NCBI RefSeq assembly: GCF_000759435.1
Contig: NZ_JRJG01000109.1
Coordinates: 1-34,124, forward strand
DNA length: 34,124 nucleotides
Direction: 5' to 3'
Source of the DNA: Hoeflea sp. BAL378
Lineage (GTDB): Bacteria; Pseudomonadota; Alphaproteobacteria; Rhizobiales; Rhizobiaceae
The notes beneath the pieces were generated by a model. It was not told the origin of the DNA. It ran no database searches and saw only the letters and a program-made list of their open reading frames with translations. Both the position numbers and the translations under genes were made by a program. Positions within the stretch are counted from its first letter, which is position 1. Each line of letters begins with the position of its first letter. This document shows, one piece after another, positions 18,650 to 26,401 of this stretch.

Positions 18650-20839
18650 ATGTCTGGCGAAATGCTTGGAACGGCATTGCTGTGGCTCATCGGCTTTGCA
18701 ATCGCAGTCGTCATCGCGGTCTATATCCTCAGGTGGCTCTACCGCAGGTCCACCAAGGAAATCGCCTTCGTGCGCACCGGCTTCCTGGGCGAGAAGGTGG
18801 TGATCAACGGCGGCGCCTTCGTGATCCCCGTCCTGCACGAAATCACCCCCGTGAACATGAATGTCATCCGCATCGAGGTGAAGCGCGAGAACGACCGCGC
18901 GCTGATCACCAGGAACCGCATGCGCGTCGACATCTCCGCCGAATTCTTCGTCCGGGTCGGCTCTTCCCGGCAGGCCGTTGCCTCCGCCGCCCAGACGCTT
19001 GGCCGCCGCACCATGCAGGAAGACGGGCTGCGCACGCTGCTCGAGGGCAAGTTCGCCTCGTCGATGCGCACCGTGGCCGCGCGCATGGCGCTCGAGGACA
19101 TGCACGAGCAACGCGGCGAATTCGCAGCCGCCGTGCGCGACCTCGCAGCCGAATCGCTCGCCCATAACGGGCTGGATCTCGAATCCGTGGCCGTCGTCGA
19201 CCTCGACCAGACCGGGCTTGAATATTTCGATCCGTCGAACGCCTTTGACGCCGATGGCCTGACCCAGATCACCGAATCCATCGAATCCCGCCGCAAGATG
19301 CGCAACGAGATCGAACAGCGCACGCTCGTGGAAATCCGCAACCAGAACCTGATCGCCCAGAAGCAGGTCTATGACATCGACCGCGACCAGGAATATGCGC
19401 GCCTCGAGCAGGAACGCGAGCTGGAGGTCCGCCGCGCGGCGCAGCGCACCGAACTGGTGCGCGAACGCGCCCTGCGCGACCAGGAGTCCGAGCAGGCCCA
19501 GCTTGCTTCGCGAGAAGCCATCGAAAAATCGCGCCTGGCCCAGGAGCGCGCGATCACCGACGAGCGGATCAAGTCCGAAGAGGAAACCCAGCGTCGCGAA
19601 ATCGCCCGCCGGCGGACCATCGACGAAGCCGAGATGAAGAGCCGCGAGAAGACCGAACGCGAGGAAATCGCGCTGGAACTCGAGCTCGAGAAAGCCCGGA
19701 TCAGACGCGATCTCGAACAGCGGGAACTGGAAATCGCCCGTGAAAAGGCGGTCGAGATCTATGCGCTCGAACGCCAGATCGCCGTCGCCGGCAAGGCGGT
19801 GGAACTGGCCACGGCCGAGGCCGAGAAGAAGCGCAACGACATCGTCCAGGCGCAACTGAGCGAAGCCGAGCGCATCGCCCAGGACCGCGCGCTCGACGAA
19901 GTCCGCACCGAGCGCGAGCGCCGGCTCGACGAATTGCAGATCTCGAAGCGGCAGGCCTTCGAGGAGGCCGAGATCGCCATGGGCGAGGAAGTCGAGCGGG
20001 CGCGCCTGGCCGCCGACCGCGCGATCGCGGAAGCGACCATCCTCAACGAGCGCGAGATCCGCGCCGCCCGCGTCAGCCGCGACCGCTTCGTCGAGATGGC
20101 GGAAATGGAAAAGGCGATCGAGCTGGCGAAGAAGTCGCAGGAACGGTCCTCGGCTCTCGCCGCCGCCGCCGCGGTCCGCGGCAAGGCCATCCAGGCCGAG
20201 GAGCAGACCCTGACCACCCGCGAAACCGAAATCGCCGAGCGCCGCAAGCTGACCGAGATCATCGCCACCCAGCGCGAGACGGAGACCGATGCCCTGCGCG
20301 TGACGGCGAAGGCCGACGCGCAGATGAAGGCCGCCAAGAGCCTGGCCGAGGCGCAGAAGATCGCCGCCGTCGCCAACGCCGAGGCCGAGAAGATTTCGGC
20401 CCTCGCCGCTGCGGAGCGGTATCAGGTGGATGCGGCCGGACGCCGGGCGCTCAACGATTCCGAGAACGCGCTCTCCGAGCCCGCCCGGCAGGCCCGCATC
20501 CGCGAGAAGCTGCTCGACAAGATCGAGGGGATCGTCCGCGAAAGCGTCAAGCCGATGGAAAAAATCGAAGGCATCAAGATCCTGCATGTCGACGGCATGC
20601 AGGGCGGCGGCGACGGCGGCCGCAGGAATGTCACCGACGAGGTGATCGATTCCGCCCTGCGCTACCGGGTCCAGGCGCCGATGATCGACAATCTGATGAA
20701 GGAGATCGGCATCGAGGGCGGCTCGATCGGCCGCATGACCGACGTGCTGCGCGACGCCAAGGACATGACCTCGCTGGTGCAGAAGGCCGAAGGCAGGAAA
20801 GCGGACAAGCCGTCCGACGATGATGACCGGGATCGCTGA
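18650..20839 (+). CDS. Flotillin-like SPFH-domain membrane protein with extended coiled coil
   Basis: This 729-residue protein resembles bacterial flotillins of the YqiK type, which scaffold membrane microdomains. A single N-terminal membrane segment (about 5-27) is followed by an SPFH/band-7 domain (about 35-215; TGFLGEKVVINGGAFVIPVLHEI). Next comes a very long Arg/Glu-rich coiled coil with EAxxR/AExE heptads (about 215-615) and a C-terminal flotillin-type domain (about 640-710). YqiK is near 550 residues, so the coiled coil is unusually long here. The NfeD/YqiJ partner that usually accompanies such proteins is absent. GGAGG precedes the ATG by 7 bases, and the gene sits 42 bases after the TIM-barrel gene on the same strand. 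Its inclusion in a transporter and catabolic operon suggests it organises that machinery at the membrane. Confidence 0.9.
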   Translation: MSGEMLGTALLWLIGFAIAVVIAVYILRWLYRRSTKEIAFVRTGFLGEKVVINGGAFVIPVLHEITPVNMNVIRIEVKRENDRALITRNRMRVDISAEFFVRVGSSRQAVASAAQTLGRRTMQEDGLRTLLEGKFASSMRTVAARMALEDMHEQRGEFAAAVRDLAAESLAHNGLDLESVAVVDLDQTGLEYFDPSNAFDADGLTQITESIESRRKMRNEIEQRTLVEIRNQNLIAQKQVYDIDRDQEYARLEQERELEVRRAAQRTELVRERALRDQESEQAQLASREAIEKSRLAQERAITDERIKSEEETQRREIARRRTIDEAEMKSREKTEREEIALELELEKARIRRDLEQRELEIAREKAVEIYALERQIAVAGKAVELATAEAEKKRNDIVQAQLSEAERIAQDRALDEVRTERERRLDELQISKRQAFEEAEIAMGEEVERARLAADRAIAEATILNEREIRAARVSRDRFVEMAEMEKAIELAKKSQERSSALAAAAAVRGKAIQAEEQTLTTRETEIAERRKLTEIIATQRETETDALRVTAKADAQMKAAKSLAEAQKIAAVANAEAEKISALAAAERYQVDAAGRRALNDSENALSEPARQARIREKLLDKIEGIVRESVKPMEKIEGIKILHVDGMQGGGDGGRRNVTDEVIDSALRYRVQAPMIDNLMKEIGIEGGSIGRMTDVLRDAKDMTSLVQKAEGRKADKPSDDDDRDR

Positions 20840-20848
20840 GGCAGCACG

Positions 20849-21289
20849 ATGACCACAGTCTATGTCTCCGCGGTCATCCCGGCGCCGGCAGCGACGGTCT
20901 GGGGTCTGGTGCGCGACTTCAACGCGCTGCCGCGCTGGACCCCGTTCGTCGCCGACAGCCGGATCGAGCAGAACCAGCCGTCCGACAGGGTCGGCTGCAT
21001 CCGCAACTTCGTCCTCAAGGACGGCGGTCGCATCCGCGAACAGCTTCTGGGTCTCTCCGATTACGAGATGAGCTGCACCTATTCGATCCTCGAAAGCCCG
21101 ATGGCGGTCGAGAACTACATCGCCAAGCTGTCGCTGACCCCGGTCACCGACAGCAATGCGACCTTCGCGGAGTGGCAGGCGGACTTCGACTGCGCTGCGC
21201 AGATGGAACCGCAGTTGACGCACCAGATCGGCGTCAACGTGTTCAAGGCGTCGTTCGACGCGCTCAAGCTGAAGATGGCGCAGCGGTGA
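20849..21289 (+). CDS. SRPBCC-family (START-like/polyketide cyclase) protein
   Basis: This 146-residue protein has the helix-grip SRPBCC fold, which binds hydrophobic or aromatic ligands. The signature is the N-terminal VSAVIPAPAATVWGLVRDFNALPRW and the C-terminal long helix (GVNVFKASFDALKLKM). It aligns throughout with the first 145 residues of the next protein (shared VRDFN/LRDFN, DGGRxREQLL, LxPVTD), so the two arose by duplication. It lies 9 bases after the flotillin-like gene. The ligand and any catalytic role are unknown. Confidence 0.88.
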   Translation: MTTVYVSAVIPAPAATVWGLVRDFNALPRWTPFVADSRIEQNQPSDRVGCIRNFVLKDGGRIREQLLGLSDYEMSCTYSILESPMAVENYIAKLSLTPVTDSNATFAEWQADFDCAAQMEPQLTHQIGVNVFKASFDALKLKMAQR

Positions 21290-21345
21290 TGCCGCGCACG
21301 GGCGCCGTGACCGGTCGAGACCACAGCCCGCGAGGCCGGTGAGCA

Positions 21346-22890
21346 ATGGTCCGCGTCCTCCGCTCCGGTGTCATCGACGTGCCTCTCGAGGACGCGTGGC
21401 GCGTGCTGCGCGATTTCAACAGCCATGACCGCTGGCATCCCGCCATCGCCGCCAGCGAAATCGAGGACGGGCTGCCGCCGGACACGGTCGGGGCGGTGCG
21501 GGCGTTTTCGCTCGCCGATGGCGGCCGGCTCAGGGAGCAGTTGCTGCGCCTGAATGACCGCGATCACGAACTCACCTACTGCCTGCTGGAGGCGCCGCTG
21601 CCGCTGTTCGGCTATGTCGCGACGATCAGGCTTCGCCCGGTGACGGACACCGGCCAGACATTCTGGCGATGGCAATCCTCCTTCAGCGCCCCCCGGGACC
21701 AGGTCGCGGCACTCACCGATCTGGTCGGCAACGGGATCTACCAGGCCGGCATGCAGGGGCTGGAGCGGTCCCTGCGCAGGCCGGCATCGGAGGCTTATGC
21801 CGACGGGGCGCCGCAGGTGCAGCGCGCAAGCGCCCTCGCCCCGGTCCAGGCCATTCCGGCGGCTGCCGAGGCCAGGATGGATCCGCCTGCGCCCGCCAGC
21901 GGCCGCCAGGCGCTGAAGGCCGGCGCCATCGTCATGGAGCGTCACGGCGGGCCCGAAGTGCTCGAGTTCCGCCAGATCGAGGTGCCCGCACCCGGGCCCG
22001 GCGAGGTGCGCATCCGGCAGTCCTTCGTCGGCGTGAACTACATCGACGTCTATTGCCGGACCGGATATTTCGATCTGCTCAGGCCGCCGGGCGTTCCGGG
22101 CATGGAGGCCGCGGGAACGGTGGAGTCGGTCGGCGCCGGGGTGACCCATCTTTCCCCCGGCGACAGGGTTGCCTATGCCTGCGGCCCGGTCGGGTCCTAT
22201 GCCGCCTGCCGCACCATGGACGCCGAACTGGTGATGCCGATCCCGCCGCATATCGGCGAGGATGTGGCCGCCGCGAGCCTGCTCAAGGGCGTGACGGCCG
22301 GTTTCCTGCTGCATGATGTTCACAGGGTGACGGCCGGCGACACGCTCGTCATCCATGCGGCGGCGGGCGGCGTCGGCTCGCTGCTCGTGCAATGGGCGAG
22401 ATCGATCGGCGCCCATGTGATCGCCACCGTCTCCACCCACGACAAGGCGCAGATTGCCCGCCGGCTGGGCGCCCATGATGTGATCATCGGCCGTGGAGAG
22501 GAGTTCGTCGAGGCGGTGATGGAGATCACGCGCGGCAAGGGCGCCGACGTCATTTACGACGCCATCGGCAAAGACAGCTTCGACGCCTCCATTGCCGCGC
22601 TGGCGATCCGCGGTCACCTCATCAGTTTCGGCCAGGCGTCCGGTCCGATCGGAGCGCGGGACATCGGCGCGCTGACCTCGCGATCGGTGACCCTGTCGCG
22701 TCCCAATTACGGGCACTACACCGACACGAGGGCGCTGATGACGATGCAGTCGCAGCGGCTGTTCGCGGCCGTGGAGGCGGGTTACCTGCAACTGGCCACG
22801 CCAACCGTCTACCCGCTGGCCGAGGCCGCCCGCGCCCATGCGGACCTGGAAAACAGCCGCACGACCGGCTCCATGGTGCTGGCGGTGTGA
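21346..22890 (+). CDS. Fusion protein: SRPBCC domain + NADPH:quinone oxidoreductase-like domain
   Basis: This 514-residue protein joins an N-terminal SRPBCC ligand-binding domain (about 1-145), a Pro/Ala-rich linker (about 146-190) and a zinc-independent medium-chain reductase of the quinone oxidoreductase family (about 191-514). The reductase shows IEVPAPGPGEVRIRQ, GVNYIDVYCRTG, GVPGMEAAGTVESVG and the NADPH-binding glycine motif AAAGGVG (338-344). The catalytic-zinc and structural-zinc cysteine clusters of alcohol dehydrogenases are absent, as in quinone oxidoreductases. The SRPBCC half duplicates the preceding gene. As last gene of the operon it probably reduces an enone or quinone-like substrate held by the SRPBCC module. 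That role is inferred. The ATG is preceded by GGTGAG. Confidence 0.9.
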   Translation: MVRVLRSGVIDVPLEDAWRVLRDFNSHDRWHPAIAASEIEDGLPPDTVGAVRAFSLADGGRLREQLLRLNDRDHELTYCLLEAPLPLFGYVATIRLRPVTDTGQTFWRWQSSFSAPRDQVAALTDLVGNGIYQAGMQGLERSLRRPASEAYADGAPQVQRASALAPVQAIPAAAEARMDPPAPASGRQALKAGAIVMERHGGPEVLEFRQIEVPAPGPGEVRIRQSFVGVNYIDVYCRTGYFDLLRPPGVPGMEAAGTVESVGAGVTHLSPGDRVAYACGPVGSYAACRTMDAELVMPIPPHIGEDVAAASLLKGVTAGFLLHDVHRVTAGDTLVIHAAAGGVGSLLVQWARSIGAHVIATVSTHDKAQIARRLGAHDVIIGRGEEFVEAVMEITRGKGADVIYDAIGKDSFDASIAALAIRGHLISFGQASGPIGARDIGALTSRSVTLSRPNYGHYTDTRALMTMQSQRLFAAVEAGYLQLATPTVYPLAEAARAHADLENSRTTGSMVLAV

Positions 22891-22916
22891 TGGGGCCTGG
22901 CGCAATCCGGACCGAT

Positions 22917-22931
22917 GGGGCTCCTGGCCCC
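22917..22931. terminator. Weak hairpin between convergent genes
   Basis: GGGGC (22917-22921) and GCCCC (22927-22931) form a short G/C stem with a 5-base loop, in the 79-base gap between the convergent SRPBCC-oxidoreductase and exported-protein genes. There is no T-run on either side. It may serve both transcripts, but the evidence is limited. Confidence 0.3.
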
Positions 22932-22969
22932 GCCGGACGATGATCGCCGAAGCCGCCCGCCCCCGACGG

Positions 22970-24154
22970 CTACAGCTTCAATCCGGACGGGACCGAGAAG
23001 CCCTGATCGACGGAGTCGCGCATGAAATCGCGCCAACTGGCGATGCCTTCATCCGGGCAGTAGGCGACGTCGGAGCGGGCGGCCTTCTTCTTGGAGGACT
23101 TCGTCTTGGTCGCCTTTGCTGTCTTCTTTGCGCCGGGCAGCATCACCGATTTCTCGTTCTTGTAGCCGCCGCCCACCAGCATCGGCAGATCGCCGCGCGG
23201 TTCCCAGAAGCACAGGTCGCCGATGGCGGGATCGGTGCCGGCATCGCCATAGGCGTGGCAGGCAATCTTCCAGCCCTTGGTCATGCGGCAGCCCTGCTCC
23301 TGATGGAAGTTGAGCTTGCACGACTTCCAGAATTTTTCGGTCTGGTAACAGGTGGAGAGGTTCCGGGCAAAATCCTGCGGGCTCGCCGCATGCAGCGGAT
23401 AGCCGGTTTCCACGTCATAGCCCCATGTCGCGGTCGGGGCCGGTCCGTTCATGACCTTCTTGACGCTGGTGCCATAGGTCTTGGCGAGAAGCCGGGTGTA
23501 ACGCTCGAGCAGGCCACCTTGACCCAGGTTGATATGCGCGCTGTCGCGCAGTAGCGCGTGAACCATCGAGGCCGAAAAGCCCCTCTTCTTGAAGATCGCG
23601 ATCGCCTCGATCCAGTCCTCGTCCAAGCCGTCGGTACGGACGGTCTCACGGGCCTTGGCGCTGGACGCGCGTCGCAGCGCCAGCAGGATCGGAGGGGAAA
23701 CCTTCTGGAAGCGGTCCTCCAGCCTGTAGGGATAGGAGAAATGGACCGCGGCGTAGCAGCCGCAGATCTCCATGAAGACATAGTGGGACACGATCTGCCC
23801 GTCGCTCTCCCTGCTGCGTTGATACAACTGGCATTCGCGCCTGGTCCGGATCGCGCTTTCATCATCCGAATCATAGCCCCTCTCGCCGACGCTGACCCGG
23901 CGTTCCTCGACCAGCTCCGTGCAGTGGGAATAGCTGTCTTGGATCAGGCGCAGATTGATGGAAATGCCGTTGACGGTGGCCTTGCGGTCGACGCCGGATG
24001 CCTGGAACCGGGCGCCGCCGGGCAGCGGCACGTCGACCTGGTACCGGGTGCCGTTGCGCGTGAGCTCCAGCGCCTGGGATTGCCCCAGGAACAGCAGCGA
24101 AGACAGGGCTGCGAAGCCAAGGCGGGGCAGCCACCGCGCTGGGCGAATATTCAT
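22970..24154 (-). CDS. Exported cysteine-rich protein of unknown function
   Basis: I do not recognise this 394-residue protein. It has a clear Sec-type signal peptide (about 1-28, cleavage likely after GQSQA). The mature part contains ten cysteines: 78, 108, a CGC pair at 131/133, four at 269, 279, 289 and 299 spaced exactly ten apart, then 315 and 366. This suggests a disulfide-bonded periplasmic or secreted protein. A lysine-rich stretch lies at 343-359 (KKTAKATKTK and KKK). The N-terminal half includes a beta-rich region and a helical part (about 150-225). AGGAT precedes the ATG. It follows allophanate hydrolase by 86 bases containing two inverted repeats, so it is probably a separate transcript. 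No link to the neighbouring pathways is evident. Confidence 0.75.
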   Translation of the reverse strand: MNIRPARWLPRLGFAALSSLLFLGQSQALELTRNGTRYQVDVPLPGGARFQASGVDRKATVNGISINLRLIQDSYSHCTELVEERRVSVGERGYDSDDESAIRTRRECQLYQRSRESDGQIVSHYVFMEICGCYAAVHFSYPYRLEDRFQKVSPPILLALRRASSAKARETVRTDGLDEDWIEAIAIFKKRGFSASMVHALLRDSAHINLGQGGLLERYTRLLAKTYGTSVKKVMNGPAPTATWGYDVETGYPLHAASPQDFARNLSTCYQTEKFWKSCKLNFHQEQGCRMTKGWKIACHAYGDAGTDPAIGDLCFWEPRGDLPMLVGGGYKNEKSVMLPGAKKTAKATKTKSSKKKAARSDVAYCPDEGIASWRDFMRDSVDQGFSVPSGLKL

Positions 24155-24166
24155 GACAGGATCCTT

Positions 24167-24187
24167 CCGGCACTATGATCGTGCCGG
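24167..24187. repeat. CCGGCAC-N7-GTGCCGG inverted repeat
   Basis: A perfect 7-bp inverted repeat with a 7-base loop lies just upstream of the ribosome binding site of the exported-protein gene (minus strand). It could be an operator for that gene or part of the terminator of the upstream atzF operon. No T-run follows it on the minus strand. Confidence 0.5.
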
Positions 24188-24215
24188 CCAGACTAGCGGG
24201 GTCCTCACGATCATA

Positions 24216-24235
24216 CATTCCCCAGGCGGGGAATG
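24216..24235 (-). terminator. Hairpin after atzF, possible terminator
   Basis: CATTCCCC (24216-24223) and GGGGAATG (24228-24235) are perfect 8-bp inverted copies with a 4-base loop, beginning 6 bases beyond the atzF stop codon on the minus strand. The position fits a terminator for the long operon. The downstream bases are not T-rich, so it may be factor-assisted or an mRNA-stabilising hairpin. Confidence 0.5.
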
Positions 24236-24240
24236 GGCGG

Positions 24241-26049
24241 CTAACCGGCCGCCGCCGCCCCCGCCTCCAGGAACTCGCGCCAGCCGCCGAAGCGGGTGAT
24301 GTCGCGCGCGCCTGGGAGCGCGGAGGCTTCGCAGATGAAGCCCTTGACGTCCGCGCCGTCCTCGAGCCTCACCGTGCCGATGCCGAGCGGCGCGGGAATG
24401 CCCGCGATGAAATCGCCCCATGCCGCCCGGGGCAGCGCCCAGATCTCGGTGTTGATCCCCGCGCCGTCCTCGGAGCGGACGAGGCCGGGGCGGAACGGCG
24501 GGCCGCCGGCAAGCGCATAGAGCCGGTAGTTGCCGGCCGTTCTCGCAGCCCTCAAGAAACGCGCACCGAGCCTTGTGAGTTCGCCATTGAGCGGCAGGCC
24601 CGACATGTGCGCCCCCGCGACGAGCAGCGCGATCTCCCCGGGGGCCGCGTCGGTGGCACACTCCGTCGGGGTTGGAACCGGCCAGGCGGTAGCGCCCATG
24701 GTACCCCCTGCCGCGCCGTGCAGGCGGGCCGCGAGCGCGGCAATGCGGGCGTCCTCCCCCGCCCCGGCGATCAGCGTGACGCTTGCCGGACGGCCGTCGC
24801 CGCGCAAGCCCGTCGGCACGGCGATGGCGCAGAGATCCATCAGATTGACGAAATTGGTGTAGGTGCCCAGGCGGCTGTTGGGGCCGATCGGGTCGGCTTC
24901 GAGATCATCCAGGGAAATGAAGGTCGGGATGGTCGGCACGCAGAGCATGTCGACCCCGGCGAGCAGCGGCTCGGCCTTCCGCCTGAGATCGGCGAGGCAA
25001 TACATGTCGCGGAACGCATCGGCGGCGCTAAACCCCTCGGCCCTGGCAATGACGGCACGGGTCACGGGGTGGAGGGCGTCGGGGTCCCGCTTCAGCAGAG
25101 CCTCAACCACGGTGTAGCGCTCGGCCACCCAGGCGCCGTCATAGAGCATCTGCGCGATGGCGTAGAGCGGCCCGAAATCCAGCTCGACGATGGCGCCGCC
25201 CTGCCCTTCGATCATGCTCCGGGCGGCGTCGAAGGCGGCCTCTTGCCAGGCGTCGCCGAAAAAGCTGATGCTCTCTTTCGACGGCACGCCGATTTTGAGG
25301 GCCTGAGCCGCCGGGCCGAGCGGCGCCAGCGGAAACCGCCGCGCATAGGCGTCGACCGCGTCGAAGGCGCAGGCCGCGGCGAAGACCGCATAGGCGTCAT
25401 CGACCGAGAGCGCGAAGATCGAGATCGTGTCGAGCGTGCGGCAGGCCGGCACCACCCCCGAGGCCGAAAGCGCCCCGAGCGTAGGCTTCAGCCCGACGAT
25501 GTTGTTGAGCGCGGCGGGCACCCGGCCGGAGCCGGCGGTGTCGGTGCCGAGGCCGAAGGTCACCAGGCCATGGCTGACCGCCACCGCCGAGCCGGAGCTC
25601 GACCCGCCCGGCACGATCGCCGGATCGAGCGCGTTCCGCGGCACGGGATAGGGCGTGCGCACGCCCACAAGCCCGGTGGCGAACTGGTCGAGATTGGTCT
25701 TGCCGATCAGTAGCGCCCCGGCCTCTTTCAGCCGGGCGACGACGAAGGCGTCCCTGTCCGCCGTGAAGGCGAAGGCCGGGCAGGCCGCGGTCGTGGGCTT
25801 GCCGGCCGCGTCGATATTGTCCTTGATGACGAAGGGGACGCCCCACAGCGGCTTTGCCGCGGGATCGAACGCTTGCAGCGCTTCGGCGGCCTCGAGGACG
25901 TCGGCCTGGTCGAACAGCTCGATGAAGATGCCGGGATCGTCAACCGTGGCGATGCGGCGGTAGCATTCGGCGACGATCTCGGTCGCGGACACGCCGGCGC
26001 CATAGGCGGCGTGCAGCGAGGCAATGGTGAACGGCAGGTCTGCAAGCAC
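24241..26049 (-). CDS. atzF: Allophanate hydrolase AtzF
   Basis: This 602-residue amidase-signature enzyme hydrolyses allophanate to ammonia and CO2, the last step of biuret, cyanuric acid and urea-carboxylase pathways. The amidase domain (about 1-440) has the Ser-cisSer-Lys triad at K76 (VIKDNID), S150 (PGGSSSGS) and S174 (GTDTAGSGRVPAA), with the 74- and 24-residue spacings of known AtzF. The C-terminal domain (about 475-600; NGELTRLGARFL, YALAGGPPFRPGL, GFICEA) is the usual allophanate hydrolase extension. The full length of about 600 residues separates it from plain amidases. The start is GTG at 26049 with AGGGA upstream, 4 bases after the cupin gene. It is the last gene of the minus-strand operon. 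Confidence 0.94.
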   Translation of the reverse strand: MLADLPFTIASLHAAYGAGVSATEIVAECYRRIATVDDPGIFIELFDQADVLEAAEALQAFDPAAKPLWGVPFVIKDNIDAAGKPTTAACPAFAFTADRDAFVVARLKEAGALLIGKTNLDQFATGLVGVRTPYPVPRNALDPAIVPGGSSSGSAVAVSHGLVTFGLGTDTAGSGRVPAALNNIVGLKPTLGALSASGVVPACRTLDTISIFALSVDDAYAVFAAACAFDAVDAYARRFPLAPLGPAAQALKIGVPSKESISFFGDAWQEAAFDAARSMIEGQGGAIVELDFGPLYAIAQMLYDGAWVAERYTVVEALLKRDPDALHPVTRAVIARAEGFSAADAFRDMYCLADLRRKAEPLLAGVDMLCVPTIPTFISLDDLEADPIGPNSRLGTYTNFVNLMDLCAIAVPTGLRGDGRPASVTLIAGAGEDARIAALAARLHGAAGGTMGATAWPVPTPTECATDAAPGEIALLVAGAHMSGLPLNGELTRLGARFLRAARTAGNYRLYALAGGPPFRPGLVRSEDGAGINTEIWALPRAAWGDFIAGIPAPLGIGTVRLEDGADVKGFICEASALPGARDITRFGGWREFLEAGAAAAG

Positions 26050-26053
26050 GGAC

Positions 26054-26401
26054 TTATCCCTGGTCTTCTTCCAAAATCAGCACGGGCCGGTTCCACTGGA
26101 TCAGCACCACGCAGCCGGTCTCCGACCAGACCGCGTGCTCGCTGCCCTCCGGATTGGCCATCACCGTCCCCGCCGGATAGGCCCCGTTGTCGTCGATCTG
26201 CACGCCCGAGAGCACGAGGATGGTCTCCAGTCCCCTGTGGCGATGCCGGGGCACCCGCGCCCCGGGCTGGTATTTGAGCAGCGCGATCGCCGGTTCGCCC
26301 CTGAGGATGTGGTGGATGGTCACGCCCTCGCGGAACGGCTCGAACACCGCTTCCTGCCATCCGCCGGCGAGGAGGTCGCGCAGCACGACAGGCCGGGTCA
26401 T
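26054..26401 (-). CDS. Small cupin-domain protein
   Basis: This 115-residue single-domain cupin resembles ChrR-type cupins. Metal-binding residues H53, H55 and E59 ([16 protein letters not shown]) and H89 ([11 protein letters not shown]) form a complete 3-His/1-Glu set. The start at 26401 overlaps the upstream hydrolase stop as ATGA; the longer frame upstream lies inside that gene. Located between a cysteine hydrolase and allophanate hydrolase, it could be an accessory enzyme, a carboxybiuret decarboxylase-like helper, or a sensor. None of these can be shown from the sequence. Confidence 0.85.
   Translation of the reverse strand: MTRPVVLRDLLAGGWQEAVFEPFREGVTIHHILRGEPAIALLKYQPGARVPRHRHRGLETILVLSGVQIDDNGAYPAGTVMANPEGSEHAVWSETGCVVLIQWNRPVLILEEDQG

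Noticed and set aside
18533-21346. 937-residue minus-strand open frame opposite the flotillin-like gene
   Set aside because: It is antisense to a gene with an SPFH domain and long coiled coil. The Leu/Asp/Gly/Phe-rich translation mirrors the Glu/Arg codons of the coiled coil.
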